NCBI RefSeq assembly: GCF_000761245.1
Contig: NZ_AWOR01000001.1
Coordinates: 434,001 to 498,000 of the forward strand
DNA from: Comamonas testosteroni
Lineage (GTDB): Bacteria > Pseudomonadota > Gammaproteobacteria > Burkholderiales > Burkholderiaceae_C
Reading direction: 5' to 3'
Length of the DNA: 64,000 nt
In this document: positions 17,639 to 24,787 of the stretch, one piece after another
How the letters are laid out: the number at the start of each line of letters is the position of its first letter
Numbering within the stretch: the first letter of the stretch is position 1
Position numbers and translations under genes: made by a program
The notes under the pieces: model-generated
Seen by the model: the letters and a program-made list of their open reading frames with translations, nothing else
What the model was told of the DNA's origin: nothing
Database searches by the model: none

Positions 17639-18946
17639 ATGGCCTTGTCTTTATTGCCCGCGCAGCACCCTCAGCGGGTCTTGCTGCACAACGAAATTCA
17701 TGCCCGTCCTGCGGAAATCATGCAGGCCCCTCTGGCTATCACCCATATCGTGATGCTCACCGATGCAGCCCAGCGTGAAGCCAGCCGCGAGCATGTGGCA
17801 GCCCTGCTGCGCAACCACCATCGCCCTTTGCCAGATGCGGCAACTACCCATGTGCTGATCGACCTGGGTGCATTTCGCCTGCGCTGGGAGCAGCACACCG
17901 AGTTCGTGGCCTGGACCTTCACCACGCCCATGGCGCAGGCCGGCGTGGCTGATGTGCGCGAGCCCGAGACAGCCATCGACGCCGTGCCGCGCGACTGGCT
18001 GGCCGCCCTGCCGGGGCAGTGCCTGAGCAGTCTGCATCTGTGGGCGCTGAACGAGCAGGATGTGGACCCGCAGTATCTGATGCGCCACATGCTGCAAGCC
18101 GATACTTTGGTCGGCTCGCGCGTCTCCGGCGGTGCGGGGGCCATCTATACCGACTTTGCGATTCACCCCGATGGTTTCTCGCGCATGCTGCTGCTGGCGG
18201 GCGCCGACCTGTCCCCGCGCCGCCTGGGCCGTCTGGTGCAGCGCGTGCTGGAGATCGAGACCTATCGTATGGCGGCGCTGCTGGGCCTGCCCGCCGCACG
18301 CAAGGCAGCAGCCGTGCTGGCCACAGCCGAGCGTGAACTGGCCGAGCTGGCCAATGCCATTCGCGCGGCCGACCGCGATACCGAACCGGCGCTGCTGGAC
18401 CGCCTGACCCGGCTGGCCGGACAGGTGGAGAGCGAATATGCGGCCACGCATTCGCGCTTTTCGGCCAGTTCCGCCTATTTCGAACTGGTGGACAGGCGCA
18501 TTCAGGAAATTCAGGAGACGCGGGTGGACGGCATCCAGACCATCCGTGAATTCATGGACCGGCGACTCACGCCTGCGCGTGCCACCTGCGAATGGGCGAC
18601 ACGCCGTCAGAATGCGCTGTCCGAGCGTGTCTCCCGTGTCAGCAGCCTGTTGCGCACGCGTGTCGAGATCGAGCAGCAGCAAAGCAGCCAGCAACTGCTG
18701 GGCACGATGAACGACCGACAGGGCACCCAGCTCAAGCTGCAGTCCACGGTGGAAGGCCTGTCGGTGGCGGCCATCACCTACTACATCACCGGCTTGATCA
18801 GCTATCTGGCCAAGGGCGGGCAGAAGCTGGGCTGGCCCTGGTCGCCCGAGTCGACGGCGGCGGTGGCCATTCCGGTCGTGGCGCTGGGCGTCTGGTGGTC
18901 GCTTCGCAGGCTGCACCACAAGCTGTTTCATGGTCGCAGTCATTGA
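17639..18946 (+). CDS. DUF3422 family membrane-anchored protein
   Basis: A 435-residue protein with the family-typical opening HPQRVLLHNEIHARP. A large soluble region follows, with a long helical segment around residues 240-380. Two C-terminal hydrophobic segments (AAITYYITGLISYLA and AVAIPVVALGVWWSL) are followed by a basic tail, so it is probably anchored in the inner membrane by its C-terminus. DUF3422 has no established function that I know of. The start at 17639 is chosen because it gives this conserved opening; a longer frame to 17552 runs through the tctA terminator. Confidence 0.88.
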   Translation: MALSLLPAQHPQRVLLHNEIHARPAEIMQAPLAITHIVMLTDAAQREASREHVAALLRNHHRPLPDAATTHVLIDLGAFRLRWEQHTEFVAWTFTTPMAQAGVADVREPETAIDAVPRDWLAALPGQCLSSLHLWALNEQDVDPQYLMRHMLQADTLVGSRVSGGAGAIYTDFAIHPDGFSRMLLLAGADLSPRRLGRLVQRVLEIETYRMAALLGLPAARKAAAVLATAERELAELANAIRAADRDTEPALLDRLTRLAGQVESEYAATHSRFSASSAYFELVDRRIQEIQETRVDGIQTIREFMDRRLTPARATCEWATRRQNALSERVSRVSSLLRTRVEIEQQQSSQQLLGTMNDRQGTQLKLQSTVEGLSVAAITYYITGLISYLAKGGQKLGWPWSPESTAAVAIPVVALGVWWSLRRLHHKLFHGRSH

Positions 18947-18960
18947 GCATGAAACTGGAT

Positions 18961-19005
18961 GCCAGCGCTTTCTGATAAAGCTCTAGCAGTTATTGATTTT
19001 GATAG
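18961..19005 (-). repeat. Dispersed intergenic hairpin repeat, copy A
   Basis: Read on the minus strand this resembles the copies at 38627-38671 (minus) and 40036-40081 (plus): an ATAxCTGxxAG core, then an interrupted AGCGCTT/AAGCGCT stem. It fills the gap between the DUF3422 gene and the SDR gene. Confidence 0.5.
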
Positions 19006-19052
19006 CGTCGGGCAGCTTGCCCGGCTTGGAAACTGTGTGAAAGGACACTGAC

Positions 19053-19850
19053 ATGGACTTTGGAATCTCCGGGCGCTGGGCTCTGGTCTGCGGCGCCAGC
19101 AAAGGTTTGGGTTTTGGCTGCGCCAAGGCCCTGGCCGAAGAGGGGGTGAATCTGGTCATCAACGCCAGAAACGCCGAGGCATTGCAGCTGGCCGTGCAGA
19201 AGTTGCAAGCCATAGCTCCTCAGATCAAGGTCATCGGTGTCGCTGCAGACATCACCACGCCAGAAGGTCGCACGGCAGTGTTCGAAGCCGCCGGCGGCCC
19301 GGGCAAGGACTACGACATCGTCGTGACCAACGCCGGCGGCCCGCCTCCTGGCGACTTCCGTACCTGGGATCGTGAGGCCTGGATCAAGGCAGTGGACGCC
19401 AACATGCTGACCCCTATCGAGCTGATCAAGGCCACGGTGGACGGCATGGCTGCGCGTGGCTTCGGTCGCATCGTCAACATCACCTCCAGCGCAGTCAAGG
19501 CGCCCATTGACATCCTGGGCCTGTCCAATGGCGCGCGCAGCGGTCTGACGGGCTTTGTGGCCGGCCTGGCGCGTTCGGGCATTGCCGCCAAGGGCGTCAC
19601 CATCAACAGCATACTGCCCGGCAAGTTCGACACCGACCGTCTGGTGGCAACCCATCAGGCGGCGGCCAACAAGACCGGTCAGGACCTGGATGCCGTGCGC
19701 CAGGCCCAGGCCGCCCAGATCCCGGCCAAGCGCTTTGGCACGGCCGAGGAGTTCGGCGCCATCTGTGCCTTCCTGTGCAGCCGCCAGGCCGGCTATATGA
19801 CGGGACAGAACATCCTGCCCGACGGCGGCCTGTATCCCGGCACTTACTGA
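19053..19850 (+). CDS. SDR family oxidoreductase with altered catalytic residues
   Basis: A 265-residue short-chain dehydrogenase/reductase fold. The cofactor loop is GASKGLG (14-20), and the structural NAGG is at 93-96. The catalytic Ser is Ser145 or Ser146. Where the active-site Y-x-x-x-K should follow, the sequence is S-N-G-A-R (158-162), so both Tyr and Lys are replaced by Ser and Arg, although the helix after it (SGLTGF) aligns well. The C-terminus GQNILPDGGLYPGTY is normal for FabG-like enzymes. It may use another acid/base, work on an unusual substrate, or be non-catalytic. An annotation as 3-oxoacyl-ACP reductase should be treated with caution. Confidence 0.9.
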   Translation: MDFGISGRWALVCGASKGLGFGCAKALAEEGVNLVINARNAEALQLAVQKLQAIAPQIKVIGVAADITTPEGRTAVFEAAGGPGKDYDIVVTNAGGPPPGDFRTWDREAWIKAVDANMLTPIELIKATVDGMAARGFGRIVNITSSAVKAPIDILGLSNGARSGLTGFVAGLARSGIAAKGVTINSILPGKFDTDRLVATHQAAANKTGQDLDAVRQAQAAQIPAKRFGTAEEFGAICAFLCSRQAGYMTGQNILPDGGLYPGTY

Positions 19851-19874
19851 TCCGTGATCGAGTACTGAAACGAC

Positions 19875-19899
19875 AAAGCCCCGCAATGCGGGGCTTTTG
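19875..19899. terminator. Terminator between convergent SDR and EamA genes
   Basis: Perfect ten-base arms AAAGCCCCGC and GCGGGGCTTT (19875-19884, 19888-19897) with a three-base loop and T-rich flanks. The position suits termination of the plus-strand SDR gene, and possibly of both genes. Confidence 0.85.
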
Positions 19900-19916
19900 T
19901 CTGGGCGGGCAGCCGT

Positions 19917-20813
19917 TTATTTGCGCGACGACACGACGATGCCGGTCACGATCAGCGCAAACGCAAGCGCGTGGTAGAGGTGCGGGGTTTCGCCGAGCAC
20001 GGGAATCGACAGCAGGGCCGTGAACAGCGGAATCAGATTGCCGAAGAAGCCCGCAATGGCGGGCGTGGCGCGCTGCACGCCCATGCCCCAGAAGCGGTAG
20101 GCCAAAATGGCCGGGCCTACGGCGATGAACAGCAGGCTGCCGAGCAGCGGCCAGCCCGGCACCAGGCGGAACTCGCCCAGCAAGGCTTCGCCGCCCGTGA
20201 AAAGGCCGGACCAGAGCAGGCCGAAAACGATCTGCGCGAGCAAAAAGCTGGCCCAATGCGACTTCACCTCCTGGGGGCCGCTGCTGCGCGACAGCAGCCA
20301 GGTGTAGAAGGCCCAGGCGATGGTGGCCAGCACCATGAAAAGGTCGCCGGGCACAAAGCGCAGAGCAAGTAGCGTCTGCCAGTCGCCGCGCGACATCACC
20401 ACCGCCACGCCCAGCACGGACAGAAGGGCTCCGCACATCTGCCGGCGGCTGACGCGAATGCCCCAGCACAGCCGGCCTATGGCCAGCATCCACACTGGCA
20501 TGCTGGAGCTCACCAGCGTCACATTCAGAGGGGTCGAGGTCTTGAGCGCCAAGTACAGCAAGGCGTTGTAGCAGCCTATGCCCAGCAGCCCGAGCAGCAT
20601 GTACTGGCGCCACAGCGGCCAGATCGGACTGTTCCTGCGCAGCACCGGCCACGCCAGCGGCAGCAGCACAAAGGCGATGCACCAGCGCAGGAAGTTGAGC
20701 GCGAAAGGCGATATCAGATCGTGAGCGAGACGGCCCACGATGGCATTGCCGGCCCAAAGTGCCGGAGCCAGGCTGAGCATGGCGACCGTGGCGGGTTTCA
20801 GGGGGGAACTCAT
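19917..20813 (-). CDS. EamA/DMT family transporter
   Basis: A 298-residue protein with ten predicted transmembrane segments, made of two EamA repeats. The opening ALWAGNAIVGRLAHDLISPFALNFLRWCIAF and the second-repeat FVPGDLFMVLATIAWAFYTWLL follow the drug/metabolite transporter pattern. Members export amino acids, metabolites or small cations; the substrate is not predictable. It is divergent from the Nudix gene with about 150 bp between starts, and convergent with the SDR gene. Confidence 0.93.
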   Translation of the reverse strand: MSSPLKPATVAMLSLAPALWAGNAIVGRLAHDLISPFALNFLRWCIAFVLLPLAWPVLRRNSPIWPLWRQYMLLGLLGIGCYNALLYLALKTSTPLNVTLVSSSMPVWMLAIGRLCWGIRVSRRQMCGALLSVLGVAVVMSRGDWQTLLALRFVPGDLFMVLATIAWAFYTWLLSRSSGPQEVKSHWASFLLAQIVFGLLWSGLFTGGEALLGEFRLVPGWPLLGSLLFIAVGPAILAYRFWGMGVQRATPAIAGFFGNLIPLFTALLSIPVLGETPHLYHALAFALIVTGIVVSSRK

Positions 20814-20963
20814 GGGTTGTCACTGTAACGCGCGGCAACTGGCCTCTGGACCTGCAGCGCCCTGCGGCAGCGGCTGTTGGCAGCAAGCCGGCGGTCCTCA
20901 ATAGTGATGCAAGCCTTCCCGTTTTGCGAAGCTGAGCACAATGCAGTGCATGGGAGATTTTTC

Positions 20964-21779
20964 ATGAAGCAGCAAACCACGTCGCTCCAGCAGCAATGGC
21001 TGCAGGCACAACATGCCATGGCCAGCAGGCAGCCTCTGCGCCCGCGCCAGCCGCTGTGCATTGGTGATCAACAGATTGGCAGTATCGAGGAAGACTTCGC
21101 TAGCAAGCTGGGGCAGGAGCTGCTGGCGGTGCACGAGGTCGACTTGCAGTCGGTTGCCGGGCAATGGCTTTTGAAGGGAGAGGGCGGGGCGACCGAGAAT
21201 CTGAACCGGCTGGCCCTGGCCATGCGCAGTGCCGGCCTTGCTGGGGCGTGGCGCAATGAGCAGCTGGCGGTCTGCAATGCGCAAGGCCAGCAGCTGGCAA
21301 CCGTCGAGCGTGGTGCCGTGCGGCCACTGGGCATTGCCACCAGAGCCGTGCATCTGGTGGGCGTCTGCGCGGATGGCTCGATCTGGGTGCAGCAGCGCTC
21401 GCAGGACAAGGCCAACAACCCCGGCATGTGGGATACCTTGATGGGAGGCATGGTCTCGGCGGCAGATGGTCTGGCCGAGGCGCTGGCGCGTGAAACCTGG
21501 GAGGAGGCCGGTCTGCATGTGGCAGAACTCGGCGAGCTTCGGCACGGCGGAAATGTGATGTTCGCAAGACCCAGCGACGAAGCAGAGGGGCAGGGCTATA
21601 TGGTCGAGCGCATAGACTGGTTCTCGGCCCTGGTGCCCGATGCGCTGCAGCCTGTGAACCAGGATGGCGAGGTGCAGCGTTTCGAGCGGCTGGAGCCGAC
21701 CGAGGTCCAGGGCTGGATGCTTCAGGGCTATTTCACACCCGAGGCGTCCCTGGTGCTTGCCGCCTACATGGGCTGGTAG
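20964..21779 (+). CDS. Nudix hydrolase with N-terminal DUF4743-like domain
   Basis: A 271-residue protein. The N-terminal half resembles DUF4743 (PLCIGDQQIGSIEEDFASKLG), and the C-terminal half is a Nudix domain. The Nudix box spans GMVSAADG through RETWEEAGL. The usual first Glu of G-x5-E is Asp, while the metal-binding R-E-x-x-E-E is intact. This two-domain arrangement is seen in Nudix proteins related to the C-terminal part of fungal thiamine pyrophosphokinases, which have been linked to damaged thiamine diphosphate. That role is only a possibility here. The ATG at 20964 has a GGGAGA ribosome site six bases upstream. Confidence 0.88.
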   Translation: MKQQTTSLQQQWLQAQHAMASRQPLRPRQPLCIGDQQIGSIEEDFASKLGQELLAVHEVDLQSVAGQWLLKGEGGATENLNRLALAMRSAGLAGAWRNEQLAVCNAQGQQLATVERGAVRPLGIATRAVHLVGVCADGSIWVQQRSQDKANNPGMWDTLMGGMVSAADGLAEALARETWEEAGLHVAELGELRHGGNVMFARPSDEAEGQGYMVERIDWFSALVPDALQPVNQDGEVQRFERLEPTEVQGWMLQGYFTPEASLVLAAYMGW

Positions 21780-21792
21780 GGCGGCAGAGCAG

Positions 21793-23457
21793 CTAGCGCT
21801 GGCTCTCCACTGCGGTGGACTTGAGCCGGCTGGGCGCCAGGGCTCCGGCCTGCTCCAGAATCGGGTAGGCCACCGAGCACAGCAGCGAGTTGATGCGCTT
21901 GAGGTCGCTGATCATGTCGATATGCAAAGAGCTGGTCTCTATGCTCGATACCGTGTGCTGCGACAGGCGCTCCAGGTGGGTTGCCGAGTAGGCCAGTTCC
22001 AGATCGCGAAAGCGCGCTTTTTCCTCGAGCAGCTTTTGCGCCTCGCGCACATTGCCGTTGAGAAAGACGCTCATGGCCAGGCGCAGATTGTCCAGCAGGT
22101 GCTGGGTCAGCTCGTGAATTTCCTGTTTTCCGGCGGCCGAGAACTGGCGGCCCTTCTTGATCTTCTTGTCTTCCAGATCCAGCAGCACGCGCTCGATGAT
22201 GTCGCCGATCTGCTCCATATTGATGGTGAAGCTGATGATTTCCGTCCAGCGCTGACCTTCGCGCTCGTCGAGTTCGGCGCGCGAGATCTTGGTCATGTAG
22301 TACTTGATGGCCGAATACAGGTCGTCCACCGTGCCTTCCAGGTGGCGCACTTCCTCGGACAGTTTGGCATCGTCGGTTTCGGCCACTCTTTGCAGGCCGA
22401 TCAGCATGGACTCCACCACGTCGGCCTGATGCAGTGACTCGCGCACGGCGCAGGTGATGGCCAGCGAGGGAGTGGACAGGGCCGAGGGGTCCAGGTGGCG
22501 TGGGCGCAGCAGTTTGGCCGCGCTTTCTTCCTCGGGCTTGGGCAGCATGGCCGTCACCCAGCGGGCCACCAGCTGGGTCAGGCCGATGAAGCACAGGCTG
22601 TTGAAGACATTGAACGCCAGATGGAACATCACCACGTTCTGGCCGGCGTTGGGCAGATAGGGCTGGGCGTACTGCGACCACAGCCCGATAAAGGGGGCGA
22701 CGATGGCCACGCCCATGATCTTGAACAGCAGATTGCCTATGGTGACCTGGCGCTCCTCCACCGCCGATTTGGCGGTGGTGAGCGCCGCGACCAGGCCGCT
22801 GCCCAGGTTGGCACCCAGGGTCAGGCCCAGAGCCACATCCAGCGGAATGGCGCCGGAGCTGGCCATGGCCGCAATCAGCAGCACCACGGCCAGGCTGGAA
22901 TAGGCCAGCACGGCCAGTACCGCGCCCAGCAGCAGCTCCATGAACAGATCGCTGCTGACCGAGGCCAGCAGGGTGCGCACGGCAGGGGCCTGCAGCAGGG
23001 GCTCGGTGGCTTCCACCACCAGGCGCAGGGCCAGCAGCATCAGGCCCAGGCCGATGAGCACGCGGCCGATACGACCGGGCTTGGAATCCTTGCGCGAGAT
23101 ATAGAGCACAACGCCGACAAAGATGAACAGCGGCGACAGCCAGGAGAGGTCGGTGGAGAACAGCACGGCCATCATGGCCGTGCCCACATCGGCACCACGC
23201 ATCACGGCAAGGGCCGAGGGCAAGGTGATCAGTCCCTGGCCCACAAAGGACGAGGTCATCAGCGAGGTAGCCGTGCTGGACTGAACCAGGGCCGTGACGC
23301 CCATGCCGGAAAGCGCCGCAGACAAGCGGTTGCTCATGCTGCGGGCAAGAATATTGCGAAGGTTTGCGCCGAAGACCTGCAGAACGCCGGTGCGAACCAT
23401 CTGAGAGCCCCAGATCAACAGGGCAATGGCTGCTAAAAGATTCAATAAATGCTTCAT
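21793..23457 (-). CDS. Na/Pi cotransporter family protein with C-terminal PhoU-like domain
   Basis: A 554-residue protein. The N-terminal part holds two inverted Na/Pi (NptA/SLC34-type) repeats with about eight transmembrane segments, including GVTALVQSSTATSLMTSSFVGQG and GLTLGANLGSG, which carry the QSS and matching motifs of phosphate and sodium binding. The last 170 residues are hydrophilic and helical, like PhoU, and probably regulate or couple transport. The start MKHLLNLL at 23457 was preferred over a Met 34 codons upstream because the extension is not family-like. It ends 13 bases from the convergent Nudix gene. Confidence 0.93.
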   Translation of the reverse strand: MKHLLNLLAAIALLIWGSQMVRTGVLQVFGANLRNILARSMSNRLSAALSGMGVTALVQSSTATSLMTSSFVGQGLITLPSALAVMRGADVGTAMMAVLFSTDLSWLSPLFIFVGVVLYISRKDSKPGRIGRVLIGLGLMLLALRLVVEATEPLLQAPAVRTLLASVSSDLFMELLLGAVLAVLAYSSLAVVLLIAAMASSGAIPLDVALGLTLGANLGSGLVAALTTAKSAVEERQVTIGNLLFKIMGVAIVAPFIGLWSQYAQPYLPNAGQNVVMFHLAFNVFNSLCFIGLTQLVARWVTAMLPKPEEESAAKLLRPRHLDPSALSTPSLAITCAVRESLHQADVVESMLIGLQRVAETDDAKLSEEVRHLEGTVDDLYSAIKYYMTKISRAELDEREGQRWTEIISFTINMEQIGDIIERVLLDLEDKKIKKGRQFSAAGKQEIHELTQHLLDNLRLAMSVFLNGNVREAQKLLEEKARFRDLELAYSATHLERLSQHTVSSIETSSLHIDMISDLKRINSLLCSVAYPILEQAGALAPSRLKSTAVESQR

Positions 23458-24154
23458 GTTCTGCCCGCGAAGGAGCGACCTAATATACCCCTGAGTGAGG
23501 TCGGTCTGCCGGGATGGCTCACTCTTCACGCACAAATAAGTGCGGAATAAAGAACACAATAGAACAAAAACGAATTGTTCGAAACATCGTTTCTACGGAT
23601 GAGATTTCAAAGATGACCGAGTTTTCCGTATATCTGTATTGCCTTCGATGCTATTAAAAAGGTAGGTTCATGATTCCTGCCATGCCCGGCGCCGCTGCGG
23701 CGGGCTTCCTTTTGATGCTGCTGGCAGCCTGGCAGCCTTGTCGGCCGCCGGCTTGCTGTTCCGGTGGGGGGGGCGGCTGTTGCGTTTGCGGCGCGGCCAG
23801 CCCAGGCCGTCGCTGTGCATCTGGCAATGTGGGGCGGCGGTATCGCTGTCCGCTGCTGGGGCCGGCGCAGATGGCGTGTAGCGATCTGCGGCAGGCGCAG
23901 CAGATGGCCGAGCAAGAGCGGCTGACGCAATCACACTGGCTCAGTCCGTGGTCCGGGGCGACATCACCTCGTCTGCGGGCAGCCATATTCAGCGCGATAT
24001 TTCAGCGCGATATGCCCGAGCAGCGAGATATGCCTGACAGTGCTGCCGAGCCCGTCCACGAGTCGGCCGAATTCGGCCAGAGCGGGGCGCAATGAGCAAG
24101 GCCCGCTGTCTGCTAAAGAGACAGCGGGCCTTGCAGATGAAAAGCGGCTGATGC
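23458..24154. other. Long gap with no confident gene
   Basis: About 700 bases between the Na/Pi gene start and the lspA end. The first 200 bases are AT-rich and probably hold the Na/Pi promoter, with an inverted pattern AACGA-N13-TCGTT (23569-23591) and two AGAACA units ten bases apart. A plus-strand frame from an ATG at 23670 (141 codons) follows a weak AGGTAGG site. Its product is rich in Cys, Gly and Pro and matches nothing I recognise; the opposite strand is open too, so it is not called. A short tandem duplication of TTCAGCGCGATAT occurs near 23990-24012. Confidence 0.5.
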
Positions 24155-24670
24155 TTATAGGCGCTGGTTCTTGGCGCGTTTTGCGCGCAAAACCTCGTCC
24201 AGGATCAGCAGCATGGCGCCCAGGGTGATGCCCATGTCGGCCACGTTGAAGGCCGGAAAATGGCTGCTGCCCCAGTAGAAGTCCAGAAAGTCCACCACAT
24301 AGCCGTGCTGCAGGCGGTCCACCACATTGCCGATGGCCCCGCCCAGAATGCTGGACAGCGACAGGCAGAACATCTTCTCGCCAGGGTGCTTGCGCAGCTG
24401 CCAGACGATGAGCACGGTGGCAATCACGCCGATGGCCACGAACAGCCAGCGCTGCCAGCCGCTGCCGCCCGCCAGGAAGGAGAAGGCAGCGCCCGTGTTG
24501 TGCGCGCGCACGATGTTGAAGAAGCCGGTGATGGGAGTCCAGTCCCCATACTGGTAGTGGCTCAGAATCATCTGCTTGGTGATCTGATCCACGCCGATGA
24601 TGACAAGCGCCCACAGCAGCCAGGGCCAGATACGGCCAAGGCCTGCGGAGGAGGTCTGGGTGTTGCTCAT
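24155..24670 (-). CDS. lspA: Lipoprotein signal peptidase (signal peptidase II)
   Basis: A 171-residue inner-membrane aspartyl protease that cleaves prolipoproteins after lipid attachment. Four transmembrane segments are visible. The conserved regions include [22 protein letters not shown] with catalytic Asp118, and FNVADMGI with catalytic Asp145. It lies downstream of ileS on the same strand, the usual ribF-ileS-lspA order. The 117-bp ileS-lspA gap carries two hairpins and a dispersed repeat. Confidence 0.97.
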   Translation of the reverse strand: MSNTQTSSAGLGRIWPWLLWALVIIGVDQITKQMILSHYQYGDWTPITGFFNIVRAHNTGAAFSFLAGGSGWQRWLFVAIGVIATVLIVWQLRKHPGEKMFCLSLSSILGGAIGNVVDRLQHGYVVDFLDFYWGSSHFPAFNVADMGITLGAMLLILDEVLRAKRAKNQRL

Positions 24671-24690
24671 GGCAGCTCTTTGCTAAGATT

Positions 24691-24723
24691 TTTTGATAGC
24701 GGTTAGCGCTTGATTCAAAAGTA
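24691..24723 (+). repeat. Dispersed intergenic hairpin repeat, copy B
   Basis: Contains GATAGCGGTTAGCGCTTG, which matches 16 or more of 18 positions in copies D (40036) and E (62490), flanked by TTTTGA and CAAAAG. It lies just upstream of lspA, between lspA and ileS. Confidence 0.55.
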
Positions 24724-24724
24724 T

Positions 24725-24772
24725 TTCAGCATGATTTAATGCTGAAAATGGCTTCCAGCATGCGCTGGAAGC
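24725..24772. repeat. Two adjacent hairpins between ileS and lspA
   Basis: TTCAGCAT-N6-ATGCTGAA (24725-24746) and GCTTCCAGC-N4-GCTGGAAGC (24751-24772) have perfect arms. A T6 run follows only on the plus strand, opposite to the ileS-lspA transcript, so they are poor terminators for that operon. They may be RNA processing or stabilising structures. Confidence 0.6.
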
Positions 24773-24787
24773 TCACTTTTTTAAGAC

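Noticed and set aside
23670..24095. A 141-codon plus-strand frame with a weak ribosome site
   Set aside because: The product has no family resemblance and an odd Cys/Gly/Pro composition, and frames are also open on the opposite strand. Kept only as part of the gap description.
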